64,000 nucleotides of DNA from Verrucomicrobiaceae bacterium (GTDB taxonomy: Bacteria > Verrucomicrobiota > Verrucomicrobiia > Verrucomicrobiales > Verrucomicrobiaceae). The position numbers and the translations under genes are program-made. Under the pieces are notes generated by a model that saw nothing but the letters and a program-made list of their open reading frames with translations, did no database searches and was not told where the DNA came from. Below are positions 9,701 to 18,485 of the stretch, one piece after another; the stretch's first letter is position 1, and each line of letters starts with the position of its first letter. The stretch is taken from assembly GCA_016795465.1 (NCBI GenBank), contig JAEUHK010000068.1, positions 1 through 64,000 of the forward strand. The letters are read 5' to 3'.

Positions 9701-11379
9701 ATCAACTCCGCCAGCTCGGCGAAGAAGCCAAAAACCTCGCGAAGAACGCCGCGGAGCAGAACAAGAACCTCGCCAATCAAGCCGCGCAGGCCCAGCCGAA
9801 CCAAAACCTCGATCAAAACCCCGCGCAGCAATCCACCGCGCAGGCCGCGATGAAGGCCAACGAGCTCGCCGCGCTCATCGAACCGCAAACCGCCGCCGCA
9901 CGCGCCCAACTCGCCGAACTCACTCCTGAGGTCAGCGAGATGATGAAGCGCGTCGCCGCCGATTTGAAGAAAACGCAGGAACAGACTCAAAACGCCGCCA
10001 ACGAGGCCAAAGCCGAAAAACCCGTCGCCGAGGTCGCGGACAAGGCGAAGGACCTCAAAGCCGAAAACGCCGAGAACACCGAGAAAATGGCCGCTTTGCA
10101 GGCCGCGCTGCGTCAGGAGGCCAACGCGGCCGATTTGACGCAAAAACCCGAGATGCAGATGGCCCGCGCCGCCGATGTCGCGCTCGCGCAGATGCAGAAA
10201 AACACCCCTCAAATCGCCCAAAACCTCAAACAAGCCGCGCAAGCCACTCAAAGCCAGCCACAGGCCCAAAACCTGCAGCAAGCCGCCGATGCCCAGCAGC
10301 AAGCCGCGCAGGCTTTGCAGCAGCTCGCGCAGAACATGCAGAAGCTCGAAGACGGCCAGCAGCTTACCGAGGCCGAACAAGCCGCCATGGCCAACATGGA
10401 GCAGCAACTCGGCGTTCAGGAGCCGCTCGATGAATCGTATCAGCGTGCCCAGGAACTCGCGCAGATGGCCCAGGACGCCAAAGAGAACCCGCAGGCCGTG
10501 CTCGCCGCGCTCGAAAAAGAGCTGCCGAAGAATCCCGCCATGCAAAAAGCCCTCGCCGACCTCGGCAAGGAAACCGCGCAGCAAAGCGAAGCCGCCGTCG
10601 CGAAGGAAAGCCAGCAACTCAGCAACACCGGCATGGCCACCCTCGAAGCCGCCAACAACCTCAAACGCGTCGCCCGCCATCAGGATCGCCTCGGCGACAA
10701 ACCCGCCGCACAAGCCACCGCCGAAGCCGCCAAACAAGTCGAAGCCGCCGGCAAACAAGCCCAGGCCACGCAGGCGAATCCGCAGCCCAATCCCCAAATG
10801 GCCCAGCAGGCTCAAGCGAACGCTGCCCAAGCCGCCAAATCTGCCGAAGCCACCGCCAGCAAAACCGCGCCCCCGCTTTTCACCAGCCCGCTAGCCCAAA
10901 TGCAGGGCCAGATGCTCGCCCAGGCCCTCGATCAACTCGACGCCCAGCTCAACCCCGCTCAAACTCAATCCGGCCAGCAAAGTCAGTCCGGTCAACAACA
11001 GCAAGCCGGCCAACAACAAGGTCAGCAAGCCCAAAACAGCCTCAACCAAGCCCAGCAAGCCCAGCAGCAGCAAATGGCCGACTCCCGCAACAGCGGTCAA
11101 ACCCCCGGCCAGCAACCCAGCCCACAGCAGATGGCTCAAAACCAGCAGCAGAGTCAGCAAAATGGCGCGCAGAGCAACGAAGGCGGCAACAAGAGCCAGC
11201 TCGTCAAAGCTGAAGGTGAACTCGGCACCATCACCGTCCTCGTCCCCGGCGACTGGGGCCACCTCCCGCAAAAAATGGCCGACGACCTCACCGAAGCCAC
11301 GCGCACCGAAGCCGCCCCCGAATACCGCGCCGCCATCGAAAGCTACTACAAAGCCATCGCGCAGAAGGCGAAGAAGTAG
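6787..11379 (+). CDS. Giant Ala/Gln-rich coiled-coil membrane protein (DUF4175-like)
   Basis: The 1530-aa product has two transmembrane segments near residues 31-54 and 60-82, then a third near 149-172. A predominantly beta region of roughly 170-500 follows, with VEPAPASTLAPIG and VPVGQTDVQYRVHAAD and Ig-like character. About 900 residues (500-1440) are helical, very rich in Ala, Gln, Lys and Glu, and look like extended coiled coil. The C-terminus is a short conserved block, LGTITVLVPGDWGHLP through YRAAIESYYKAIAQ. The overall plan resembles DUF4175-type proteins, which in planctomycetes and verrucomicrobia often accompany MoxR, DUF58 and DUF4159 genes; a DUF4159 protein lies 46 kb away. The function is unknown, but an envelope-spanning or scaffolding role fits. 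It stands alone with a terminator. Confidence 0.7.
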   Translation: MPESPLTLRPATLAALDAFRARRTSLLQKRAFLCALAIALAAIAVIALLDFAWLMPDIVRPWVTLAAYLAAIIAAWKIALRFISQAKGQEGAAKLIEAAEPSLRERLLAAVELSANGEVKDSAEFRERLQDDVAKAVEGVDWDKRLPSRSLKPWFLAAFGVVAVVVGLCFVPMLHFPGFLARAAVPFANFERPASLKITIVEPAPASTLAPIGSEMPLIIETEGAKAPAATLEVLAPGGRPRKIELSAFGTTRFEGIVPVGQTDVQYRVHAADAITPWHTLSARARPRIVSFQKTIVPPSYTGAKETTITEDQGDLEALDGSTIKLTLTANQPISKAEVHLNAELAEKKSITAELAVNTVTTVIKVTPEASSWLAALKSAETGFTNEETTPWRITTIPDLPPTAQIEDPAQQIELLPDEAVRLAGLATDDVGLASVKLAHTINAAKWSETDLLITKAAKEAPVTHLLPLAPLGVKAGDAVQLKLIATDLKGQKTESPAVRVIILERTIDPRQREWAESQRRLAQRAESLAKQTRELTKSLDQVRKQEKKDPAQADTALAKAQSELEQVKEQSEQLWNDLKDAAKNAPNQLDANEAQLLAEKMAQLRREALPKLEALEKGDTENLEALKKASRVADADADAVASAAKAFANEDTAKIAAQESQQLMRQSKMLTENALPANRDANQRPQWQEQQRALIAQTEALKKDLTTLDETSRQRHSGQIKNLDKQLNETAADLNASLDKPDQTKSPEHLYGASDNLRNRLQQTADATRNIAEQASKEAEQRREQLMRQDNPALVALNEARQALAEAEAAAKKPDKKPKQEKDGLTPAERAQQKLAEASKQLQDQAEIREQNQLTNNQAALDTNRASRAVDEVAQNAQKAATAEELAQVKEQTEKLANIARALEADAAVQDAAQALQAAQQAAMQPANKQDLPQTAAQAKAAAETLAEAQQQINRSQLAAEMNKQNPQAANQLRQLGEEAKNLAKNAAEQNKNLANQAAQAQPNQNLDQNPAQQSTAQAAMKANELAALIEPQTAAARAQLAELTPEVSEMMKRVAADLKKTQEQTQNAANEAKAEKPVAEVADKAKDLKAENAENTEKMAALQAALRQEANAADLTQKPEMQMARAADVALAQMQKNTPQIAQNLKQAAQATQSQPQAQNLQQAADAQQQAAQALQQLAQNMQKLEDGQQLTEAEQAAMANMEQQLGVQEPLDESYQRAQELAQMAQDAKENPQAVLAALEKELPKNPAMQKALADLGKETAQQSEAAVAKESQQLSNTGMATLEAANNLKRVARHQDRLGDKPAAQATAEAAKQVEAAGKQAQATQANPQPNPQMAQQAQANAAQAAKSAEATASKTAPPLFTSPLAQMQGQMLAQALDQLDAQLNPAQTQSGQQSQSGQQQQAGQQQGQQAQNSLNQAQQAQQQQMADSRNSGQTPGQQPSPQQMAQNQQQSQQNGAQSNEGGNKSQLVKAEGELGTITVLVPGDWGHLPQKMADDLTEATRTEAAPEYRAAIESYYKAIAQKAKK

Positions 11380-11384
11380 GGTTG

Positions 11385-11416
11385 CCCTGTTCCTGCGGAA
11401 CAGGGTTTCGTTGTTG
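11385..11416 (+). terminator. Intrinsic terminator of the giant coiled-coil gene
   Basis: CCCTGTTCC at 11385-11393 pairs perfectly with GGAACAGGG at 11397-11405 across a 3-nt loop. It is followed by a moderately T-rich tail (TTTCGTTGTTG). The hairpin starts five bases after the stop codon. Confidence 0.7.
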
Positions 11417-11443
11417 CACAGCAACCACGCTACTTGGGATTCA

Positions 11444-12634
11444 TCAGCCCAGCGACGGCACGCGCACGTTCACATCGACGTCGGCGTTGTAGTCCACGCC
11501 TTCGAGGCCAAAGCCGAAGAGGCGGAGGAAGCTGGATTGATAGCCTTCGAAGTCGCCAAGTTGGGCGAAATTTTCGGTATTCACCTCGGTCCAGCGTTCG
11601 CCGACGAGCTTTTGGACGGCGGGTTTCATTTCCCAATCGTCCACGCGGATGCGTCCGGCTTCGTCGGGCTGCGGCTGGCCATTGTAAAGGCGGTCGCGGA
11701 AGAGGCGGTCCATCTGCTCGATGCAATCCTCGTGCGTGCCCTCGGCCTTCATGACCTTGTAAAGCAGGGAGATGTAAAGCGGGACAACAGGAATGGCGCT
11801 GCTCGCCTGCGTGACGAGAGCCTTGTTGACGGAGACCCAGGCCTTGCCGCCGAGGGAGGCAAGCTTGCCATCGAGGGCACGCTGGGCGCGTTCGAGGTCT
11901 TCTTTCGCTCGGCCGATGGTGCCGTTCTTGTAGATCGGCCAGGTGACTTCTGGCCCGATGTAGCTGTAGGCGACGGTTTGCACGCCGTTGGCGAGCACGC
12001 CGGCGCTTTGGAGGGCGTCGATCCACATTTCCCAATCCTCACCGCCCATGACGGCCACGGTTTGCGCGATCTCGTCGTCGTTGGCGGGCTCGATGGTGAC
12101 CTCGTTCACCACACCGGTGCCGGTGTTGAGGTTCTTGTTCGTGTAAGTGCCGCCGATGGGCTTGAGGCAGGATTTGAAAACTTCGCCGGTCTTCGGATGC
12201 GTGCGGCGCGGGCTGGCGAGCGAGTAGATGACGCAGTCCACCTGGCCGAGATCGGCTTTGATGGCGGCGATGACTTCCGCCTTCATCGCGTCGGAAAAAG
12301 CGTCGCCATTGAAGGAGCGGGCGTAAAGGCCGGCGGCCTTCGCTTCGGTCTCGAAGGCGGCGGAGTTATACCAGCCTGCGGTGCCGCAGCGGTCTTCCTC
12401 GGCCGGTTTTTCAAAGAACACACCGATGGTGGCCGCGCCGCTGCCAAAGGCCGCTGCGATGCGGGAGGCGAGGCCGTAACCCGTGGAGGAACCGACGACG
12501 AGGACCTTCTTCGGCCCGTTCGCGATGGGGCCGCGGCCCTTCACGAGCGCGATCTGGTCGGCGACGTGCTTGGCGCAGCCGGTTGGGTGCGCGGTGGTGC
12601 AGATGAATCCACGGATTTTGGGGGCGACGATCAT
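11444..12634 (-). CDS. fabV: Enoyl-[acyl-carrier-protein] reductase (FabV type)
   Basis: FabV is the NADH-dependent trans-2-enoyl-ACP/CoA reductase that completes each cycle of fatty acid elongation and is the triclosan-resistant alternative to FabI. The 396-aa product matches the family length. It has the Rossmann motif [11 protein letters not shown] (48-58), the block [20 protein letters not shown] and the catalytic Y-x8-K, here Tyr235 and Lys244, within [14 protein letters not shown]. The C-terminal [22 protein letters not shown] region is also typical. It is a single gene with no other fatty-acid synthesis genes adjacent. Confidence 0.95.
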   Translation of the reverse strand: MIVAPKIRGFICTTAHPTGCAKHVADQIALVKGRGPIANGPKKVLVVGSSTGYGLASRIAAAFGSGAATIGVFFEKPAEEDRCGTAGWYNSAAFETEAKAAGLYARSFNGDAFSDAMKAEVIAAIKADLGQVDCVIYSLASPRRTHPKTGEVFKSCLKPIGGTYTNKNLNTGTGVVNEVTIEPANDDEIAQTVAVMGGEDWEMWIDALQSAGVLANGVQTVAYSYIGPEVTWPIYKNGTIGRAKEDLERAQRALDGKLASLGGKAWVSVNKALVTQASSAIPVVPLYISLLYKVMKAEGTHEDCIEQMDRLFRDRLYNGQPQPDEAGRIRVDDWEMKPAVQKLVGERWTEVNTENFAQLGDFEGYQSSFLRLFGFGLEGVDYNADVDVNVRVPSLG

Positions 12635-12729
12635 AGGTTGGAGAGTGGGAACCGGGTGCCGTTAACCGCTGCGTGAGGGCTGGCAAATGGTTTTGCGAAG
12701 CGTGACGGCCTCAACTTGGCCGCAGGTGA

Positions 12730-13608
12730 TCACGGCAAGCTCTGCTGGCAGGCTTTGACCGTGTTCGCCATGAGCATGGCGATGGTCATCGGACCGACGC
12801 CACCGGGCACAGGCGTGATGGCACGGCATTTCGGAGCGACTTCGTCGAAAGCGACATCGCCGACGAGCTTGTAGCCTTTTTCACTGCCGGGATCTTCGAC
12901 GCGGTTGATGCCCACGTCGATGACGACGGCACCTTCTTTGACGTGCTCCGCTTTGAGAAAGTGCGGGCGGCCGATGGCGGCGATGATGATGTCTGCCTCA
13001 CGAGTGATCGCTCCAAGATCACGAGTGCGAGAATGGGCGACCGTGACGGTGGCATCGCCGCCGGGACCTTTGGCCATCAGCAGCATGGCCATGGGTTTGC
13101 CGACGATCATGCTGCGGCCGATGACGACGGCGTGAGCACCTTTGGTCTCGATGCCTGCATCCATGAGCAGGCGCTGGCAGCCCAGCGGCGTGCATGGCAC
13201 GAACCCAGTGGGGTCTTCGAGAGCCAGTTTAGCGACGTTGACGGGATGAAAGCCATCCACATCCTTCGCCGGATCGATGGCCCGCACGATGGCGGCCTCG
13301 TCGATGTGCTTCGGCGGGGGACTTTGGACCAAAATACCGTGAATGGCCGGATCAGCATTCAGTTTGGCGACCACATCCATAAGCTCCTGCTGCGTCGTCG
13401 TGGCGGGCAATTCGAGCTTCACCGAGTGCAGACCGAGATCGCGGCACTTTTTGTCCTTCGAACGCACATAAGCCCGCGAAGCCGGATCATCGCCGACCAG
13501 CACCACAGCTAGGCCGGGCGTGACTCCGCGAGCCTTCAGTGCCGCGATGTCGCGCTGGCATTCGGCGAGGACTTTTTCGGCGACTTGAGGTCCGGAGATG
13601 AGCGTCAT
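12730..13608 (-). CDS. folD: Bifunctional methylene-THF dehydrogenase/methenyl-THF cyclohydrolase
   Basis: FolD interconverts 5,10-methylene-, methenyl- and 10-formyl-tetrahydrofolate, feeding purine and formyl-Met-tRNA synthesis. The 292-aa product has the catalytic Tyr47-xxx-Lys51 (YVRSK), Gln95 (in VQSPPP, where most relatives read VQLPLP), and Asp118 in [10 protein letters not shown]. The dinucleotide-binding loop is [18 protein letters not shown], and the C-terminus [16 protein letters not shown] is standard. It lies 10 bp after the class V aminotransferase on the same strand, so the two are probably co-transcribed, giving a small one-carbon/glycine-serine unit. Confidence 0.96.
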   Translation of the reverse strand: MTLISGPQVAEKVLAECQRDIAALKARGVTPGLAVVLVGDDPASRAYVRSKDKKCRDLGLHSVKLELPATTTQQELMDVVAKLNADPAIHGILVQSPPPKHIDEAAIVRAIDPAKDVDGFHPVNVAKLALEDPTGFVPCTPLGCQRLLMDAGIETKGAHAVVIGRSMIVGKPMAMLLMAKGPGGDATVTVAHSRTRDLGAITREADIIIAAIGRPHFLKAEHVKEGAVVIDVGINRVEDPGSEKGYKLVGDVAFDEVAPKCRAITPVPGGVGPMTIAMLMANTVKACQQSLP

Positions 13609-13618
13609 GGCGGACGGT

Positions 13619-14698
13619 TTACAGCTTCGAAAGCGAGTCGTCGAGCGCGTTGATGACGGTGGTCATGCTCGCTTCGGATTCGTCGCCCATGTTGCTGACG
13701 CGGAAGGTTTTGCCCTTCAGCTTGCCGTAACCGCCGTCGATGATCAGGCTGTGGTTGCTCTTCAGCAGCGCGATGAAAGCAGCGACGTCGATGTTCTTGT
13801 TGTTGGCGACGCAGGTGAGCGACTTGGAGCGATAGCCTTCGGGGGCGAAGAACTCGAAACCGTTCTTCTTCACCCACTCGTGCACCATGCCGTTGAGCTT
13901 GGCGTGGCGGGCGTAGCGGGCGTCGAGGCCCTCGGCGAACATCTTCTTCAACTGGTGACGCAGGCCGTAGATGAGGCTGATGCACGGCGTGGATGGCGTC
14001 ATGCTCTTTTCGCCGTTCGCTTTGAACTCAAGGAAGTCGAAGTAGTAGCCGCGATCGTTGATCGTGGCGGCGCGGGCCATGGCGGCCTCGCTGGCGGTAA
14101 AGAGTGCGAGGCCCGGAGGCAGCGCGAATGCCTTCTGCGAGCCGGTGAGCAGCACGTCGATACCCAACTCGTCGAAATTGACCGGCACGGTGGTGAAACC
14201 GGACACGCTGTCGGTGATGAACATCACATCGGGATACTTCTTCTTCAGCGCGGCGATCTCCGCGATGGGGCTGAGCACGCCGGTGGAGGTTTCGTTGTGG
14301 ATGAAGGTGACAGCGTCGAATTCGCCGGTGGCGAGGCGCTTGTCGATCTCGGCAGCCATGATGGGCTGACCCCACTCGACCTGATAGGCCTCGGCTTCCT
14401 TGCCGCAGCGCTTCGAGACATCGAGCCACTTGTCGGAGAAGGCGCCGTTGCAGCAGTTGAGCACTTTTTTCTTCACCAGATTGCGGATGGAGCCTTCCAT
14501 CACGCCCCAGGCGGAGGAGGTGCTCAGGAAGACCTGCTGCTTCGTGCCGAAAAGAGTCTGCAGCATCGGCTGGATCTCCGCGTAGAGGTCTTGGAAGCCC
14601 TTCCCGCGGTGGCCGATCATCGGGGCGGACATGGCGGCGTAGGTGTCAGCGCTGACTTCGACGGGGCCGGGGATGTAAAGTTTGACGTGCTTGCTCAT
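13619..14698 (-). CDS. Class V PLP aminotransferase (alanine/serine-glyoxylate type)
   Basis: The 359-aa product is a fold-type I, class V aminotransferase. It opens with [10 protein letters not shown] and GHRGKGF, typical of alanine-glyoxylate and serine-pyruvate aminotransferases, and carries FITDSVSGF with the pyridine-nitrogen Asp163 and [12 protein letters not shown] with the Schiff-base Lys189. The substrate cannot be fixed by eye: serine-glyoxylate, alanine-glyoxylate or a phosphoserine-like role are all possible. Linkage to folD suggests a glycine/serine and one-carbon function, which is inference. The start is the ATG at 14698. Confidence 0.85.
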   Translation of the reverse strand: MSKHVKLYIPGPVEVSADTYAAMSAPMIGHRGKGFQDLYAEIQPMLQTLFGTKQQVFLSTSSAWGVMEGSIRNLVKKKVLNCCNGAFSDKWLDVSKRCGKEAEAYQVEWGQPIMAAEIDKRLATGEFDAVTFIHNETSTGVLSPIAEIAALKKKYPDVMFITDSVSGFTTVPVNFDELGIDVLLTGSQKAFALPPGLALFTASEAAMARAATINDRGYYFDFLEFKANGEKSMTPSTPCISLIYGLRHQLKKMFAEGLDARYARHAKLNGMVHEWVKKNGFEFFAPEGYRSKSLTCVANNKNIDVAAFIALLKSNHSLIIDGGYGKLKGKTFRVSNMGDESEASMTTVINALDDSLSKL

Positions 14699-14795
14699 GC
14701 GGATGGTTTTTGGGGGAAAGAGGGCGCGATAGTAGGAGGCACCGGGCGGGGCGCAAGGCGCAATCCGGACTGCTTTTCGGCCTTCCTGCCCTTCT

Positions 14796-15758
14796 TTATC
14801 GCCGGATGCGCAGGAACAGATTCACGCCTTCGGGTTCCCAATCGACCGTGATGGCACTCGACGGTGCCCCGGCCTCCTTCGCCAGCTCGATGAGCTGCTT
14901 CTCATTGCGATGAATCAGCGTCCAATCCCCCAGCAATTCCATGTAGTCGCGGCTGGTGTTGAGCGGCGAGAAATTACCGATCACCAACTCGCCGCCGGCC
15001 TTGGTCACGGCGATGAGCGATTTGAGGAGGAACACAAAACTGCGGTCCATCAGGTAATCGAACAGGCCCGCGGACCACACGAGGTCATAGCCTTTGGCAG
15101 GCAGGAAACGCATCGCATTGCGATGATGAAACTCCACGCGGTCAATGAATGGCCGGCAGAGTGTTTTGGCATGCTCGATGGCATGCACATCCGCATCCAC
15201 GCAGTCGAAAAGCACCTCCGCCTTGGGATTGTCCAGCATCCACTCGCGAAGATCACGAGCCGGGCCGCTGGCCACATTCAGCACACGCATGGAACCGCTG
15301 CGTGACGCAGCGTGATGCTGATCGAGCAAGTCTTGGAAGTAAGCCTTGCGATTGCGCACGGCGATCGGAGCCGCCTGCGCATGGAAAAACAGGTCCCAGC
15401 GCCGCACATGAGACTCGTTGGACACTTTTTGGCGATAGATGCCATCGATCACCTCGAAGTCGCCGCTGTAGCCATATTTCCGATCGAGGGCCATGGCCTG
15501 CATTGAGCCCTCAAAATGCCTCCGCGTGAGGTCTTTGGCATACGCGAGCACATCGGCACGCTTGGTCACCTCCGCACGCACGGCGTCGCCCAGATGCCGG
15601 AGCTTCTGATTCAGCAAAGCGTAATCGGAAGGCAGCGGCCCACCATCCGCGATCAACTCGTGAATCATGCCATCCAGCTCCATCAGGGGGCTGGCGGAGC
15701 TGTGGGAGCGGGACTTGGTGCGCTCAATAGGGCGTTCGAGAACGGCAGCGGGCGGCAT
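14796..15758 (-). CDS. Class I SAM-dependent methyltransferase
   Basis: The 320-aa product has a roughly 150-residue N-terminal helical part and a C-terminal Rossmann methyltransferase domain. Motif I reads VLNVASGPARDL, the acidic ribose-binding residue follows in FDCVDAD, and later strands include DLVWSAGLFDYL and GGELVIGNFSP. The N-terminal region (HFEGSMQAMALDRKYGYSGDFEVIDGIYR) resembles methyltransferases often fused to or encoded next to cyclic-nucleotide regulators. The substrate is unknown. I prefer the ATG at 15758; the frame opens six codons earlier at a GTG. A long AT-rich leader separates it from the divergent secreted-protein gene. Confidence 0.75.
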   Translation of the reverse strand: MPPAAVLERPIERTKSRSHSSASPLMELDGMIHELIADGGPLPSDYALLNQKLRHLGDAVRAEVTKRADVLAYAKDLTRRHFEGSMQAMALDRKYGYSGDFEVIDGIYRQKVSNESHVRRWDLFFHAQAAPIAVRNRKAYFQDLLDQHHAASRSGSMRVLNVASGPARDLREWMLDNPKAEVLFDCVDADVHAIEHAKTLCRPFIDRVEFHHRNAMRFLPAKGYDLVWSAGLFDYLMDRSFVFLLKSLIAVTKAGGELVIGNFSPLNTSRDYMELLGDWTLIHRNEKQLIELAKEAGAPSSAITVDWEPEGVNLFLRIRR

Positions 15759-15903
15759 TCGTCTTATATTAAACACATCTTAAATAAAACGGAAACAAAA
15801 AATGCGCCCGCAATCCGCTTCGAAGCTCATCAACCTTCCCGCTAACTTTTTACTGCTTCCATTCGTTCTTCGCAGAGTTAAAACCAGCCTACCACCCAGC
15901 ACC

Positions 15904-16917
15904 ATGATCCGCCCAGCTCTATTCGCCTTCGGCTTTTGCCTTCTCTCATCCGTCACCGCCACCGCCCAAGGTCCTGGGCCTGGCCCGAGACGTGGCGGCG
16001 ACCGTGAACCGGCCCCCCAGTTGCCACCTCCATCCATTCCACTGACACCTCAGCAAATCGAGATCATCACCAAGCAACTGGCCGAAATCGAAAAGCAGGT
16101 GATGGAGATGCGTGGGAGCACGCTCACCACCGTCATGACGAAGCTCCGCGCGGCAACTGCCAGCGAGGCTGCAGCACTGAGTTTGTATCTCGACTGCGAG
16201 AAACTCGTCAATGTGGAACGCAAGGACCTCGACAAGACCGAAGAACGCCAGCGCAAGGAGCAGATGGAGCGCAACGCGGAACGCCGAGCTGATAAAAAAA
16301 GCGAAGAGCAGGAGGGAGATATCGGCGCCGCGGTGAAGCTCCACATCGACTATCTGCTGCTCACCCTTGAAGCCCATGAAACGAAGGAAGCAGACAAGGA
16401 GAAGCTCCTCCCCAAGCTCCAGGCCTTCATCCAAGAACTCCTCTCCAAGGCGGACAAGCTCAAAGGCCGCTCGGGGGGGCTGCTGGGCCGTGACGTCGCA
16501 GGCAGCGTGATCGCACAAGCCTTTCAGATTGAACGCTTCCTAGAAGGCGGGCCGCGCTGGACGACACGACCGATGGACATCGGCGGCATGTACGACCGCT
16601 TCATCCTGCCTCAATTCAAAGAGCAGAAGCCGGACGCGCTCGCCGCTCAGTATGACGCCCGCATCACCGCAGAAGGAACGATCAAAAAGGGCCAGCTTCC
16701 TGAGCCTGAGTTCCAAATCTGGATGCAGCAGGAACTTCCGGAACTGAAGTGGCAGCGTGCCAATTATCTTCTGCGAAACGGCCCCACGCCGGTCAACGCG
16801 CTCAAGGAGATGCTGGATCACATCAAAGCCTACCCCAGCCACCCAAGCGCACCTGCCTGGCTCGCGGAAATGCGTGCCACCATCGATCCCGCTGGCGGCA
16901 CGGCACCGGTGCAGTAA
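15904..16917 (+). CDS. Secreted helical protein of unknown function
   Basis: The 337-aa product begins with a clear signal peptide (MIRPALFAFGFCLLSSVTATAQ), a short Gly/Pro/Arg-rich linker and then a mostly helical, charged region. One part, RQRKEQMERNAERRADKKSE, is likely coiled coil. I recognise no enzyme motif. The start was placed at 15904 because the signal peptide begins there; an upstream in-frame ATG at 15802 would put 34 unrelated residues before it. It precedes dgkA by 9 bp and may be co-transcribed with it. Confidence 0.65.
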   Translation: MIRPALFAFGFCLLSSVTATAQGPGPGPRRGGDREPAPQLPPPSIPLTPQQIEIITKQLAEIEKQVMEMRGSTLTTVMTKLRAATASEAAALSLYLDCEKLVNVERKDLDKTEERQRKEQMERNAERRADKKSEEQEGDIGAAVKLHIDYLLLTLEAHETKEADKEKLLPKLQAFIQELLSKADKLKGRSGGLLGRDVAGSVIAQAFQIERFLEGGPRWTTRPMDIGGMYDRFILPQFKEQKPDALAAQYDARITAEGTIKKGQLPEPEFQIWMQQELPELKWQRANYLLRNGPTPVNALKEMLDHIKAYPSHPSAPAWLAEMRATIDPAGGTAPVQ

Positions 16918-16926
16918 GACATCGGC

Positions 16927-17301
16927 ATGACTGAGAAGCCCCCTGCCCTCTCTGCGTTTTTGCGCGGCTTTGCGCATGCCCTTCGCGGCATTGGGTTCGG
17001 ACTTCGCACGCAACGAAATCTCCGCGTCCACGCCACGGCTGCCTTGCTGGCGATGGGGCTGGGGTTCTGGCTCGACATTGCTGCCTGGGAATGGTGCGCG
17101 GTGCTGCTCGCCTGTGGAACCGTTGGGGCGGCTGAATTGCTCAACACGGCCATCGAACGACTCGCTGATCGCGTGACCTTGGAACGCGAGGACATCATTC
17201 GTGATGTGAAGGATGCCGCGGCAGGCGCGGTGCTCGTCATGAGCATCGCAGCCGCAGGCATCGGCGTGGCCATTTTTCTGCCAAAGCTCCTGCAACTCTA
17301 A
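16927..17301 (+). CDS. dgkA: Diacylglycerol/undecaprenol kinase family protein
   Basis: The 124-aa integral membrane protein belongs to the small DgkA family, which phosphorylates diacylglycerol or undecaprenol at the inner membrane. It has the amphipathic N-terminus with GIGFGLRTQRNLRVH, three hydrophobic segments, the catalytic and metal-binding ELLNTAIERLAD helix, and the conserved D-VKDAAAGAVL block. Gram-positive-like relatives prefer undecaprenol; which lipid is used here cannot be decided from sequence. The length is typical. It is followed by yqeY and ispD on the same strand. Confidence 0.9.
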   Translation: MTEKPPALSAFLRGFAHALRGIGFGLRTQRNLRVHATAALLAMGLGFWLDIAAWEWCAVLLACGTVGAAELLNTAIERLADRVTLEREDIIRDVKDAAAGAVLVMSIAAAGIGVAIFLPKLLQL

Positions 17302-17364
17302 AAACGGCTTTCGTTTGCGGGCGATCCGGGCATTAAAGGCGGCTCCAACCCACTTTTCCCATCC

Positions 17365-17817
17365 ATGAGCTTTTCCGCCCAACTCACCGAAGACATCAAG
17401 AACGCCATGAAGGCCAAAGACAGCGTGGCGCTGAACGTCATCCGCGGGCTCAAGTCCGCCTTGAAGTATGCCGCCATCGAAAAGCTCGGCGCAGAAGGTG
17501 AACTGGCTGAAGCAGACGCGATGGCCGTCGTTCGCAAAGAGATCAAAAAACGCCAGGACAGCGTCGCCAGCTATGAGCAGGCCAAGCGCCAGGATCTCGC
17601 AGACACAGAGAAAGCCGAGATCGCCGTGCTTGAGAAGTATCTGCCTGCGGCGATGAGCGCCGAGGAGATCACCACACTGGTCGAAAGCGTCATCGCCGAA
17701 CTCGGCGCCACCTCGAAGAAGGAAATGGGAGCTGTGATGAAAGTGCTCCAGGAACGCACAGCCGGTCGTGCCGATGGCAAAACACTTTCTGGCGAAGTCT
17801 CCAAGCGCCTCGCATGA
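17365..17817 (+). CDS. yqeY: GatB/YqeY domain protein
   Basis: The 150-aa product is a stand-alone YqeY domain, homologous to the C-terminal tRNA-binding part of GatB. It shows the family landmarks AMKAKDSVALNVIRGLKSALK, EIKKRQDSVASYEQAKRQDLA, EKAEIAVLEKYLPA and GAVMKVL with GRADGKTLS. The exact role of free-standing YqeY is not established; it is thought to relate to aminoacyl-tRNA handling. Its stop codon overlaps the ispD start (ATGA), so the two are translationally coupled. Confidence 0.92.
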   Translation: MSFSAQLTEDIKNAMKAKDSVALNVIRGLKSALKYAAIEKLGAEGELAEADAMAVVRKEIKKRQDSVASYEQAKRQDLADTEKAEIAVLEKYLPAAMSAEEITTLVESVIAELGATSKKEMGAVMKVLQERTAGRADGKTLSGEVSKRLA

Positions 17818-18476
17818 GCCGCTGCGCCGCCATCGTCGTGGCCGCTGGCAGCAGCCGCCGCATGGGCTTCAACAAGCTCTTGGCTCTGCTGGGCGGCGAA
17901 CCGGTGCTGCGCCGCACGCTTGGTGCTTTTCAGGCTTGTCCCGAGATCGCTGAGATCATTCTCGTCGCAGGTGATGAGGTGGCTGCCGCGGCTCAACATT
18001 GGGCGATACCGAAACTCACCCACATTGTCCCTGGTGGTGCCGAACGTCATTTTTCAGTCAAAGCCGGCCTCGATGCCGTTTCACCGCATTGCAACCTCAT
18101 CGCCATTCATGATGGCGCGAGACCTTTGATCGCCGTGAGCCAGATCTCCCGCTGCATCGAGGCTGCGCGAACGCAAAGGGCCATCACCTGCGCCCGACGC
18201 ATCACGGAGACCCTGAAACGAGCCGACGACCAAGGCCGCATCACCGGCTCGATCGACCGCGAAAACGCGTGGATCATGGAAACGCCCCAGATATTCACCC
18301 GCGAGCTCATCACGAGGGCGTATGATGCGGTGCTACGGGATGGATTGCTCGTCACGGACGAGGTTTCGGCCGTTCAACACCTCGGCGAGCCGGTTTATGT
18401 CGTCGAAAACTCGACTCCGAACCCGAAGATCACTCTTCCCGGCGATATTCAGACCGCTGAACGCTTCTTGCTGTGA
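17814..18476 (+). CDS. ispD: 2-C-methyl-D-erythritol 4-phosphate cytidylyltransferase
   Basis: IspD makes CDP-methylerythritol from MEP and CTP in the non-mevalonate isoprenoid pathway. The 220-aa product has the CTP-binding N-terminus VVAAGSSRRMGFNKLL, the GGAERHFSVKAGLD block, IHDGARPLI and the C-terminal TDEVSAVQHLGEPVYVVE and NPKITLPGDIQTAE. Length and motifs are standard. It overlaps yqeY by four bases. The MEP pathway supplies undecaprenyl lipids, which may explain the proximity to a dgkA-family kinase, though that is only inference. Confidence 0.95.
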   Translation: MSRCAAIVVAAGSSRRMGFNKLLALLGGEPVLRRTLGAFQACPEIAEIILVAGDEVAAAAQHWAIPKLTHIVPGGAERHFSVKAGLDAVSPHCNLIAIHDGARPLIAVSQISRCIEAARTQRAITCARRITETLKRADDQGRITGSIDRENAWIMETPQIFTRELITRAYDAVLRDGLLVTDEVSAVQHLGEPVYVVENSTPNPKITLPGDIQTAERFLL

Positions 18477-18485
18477 TCTCCGGCA

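Noticed and set aside
15802..15903. Upstream ATG for the secreted helical protein
   Set aside because: It would place 34 unrelated residues before a clear signal peptide.
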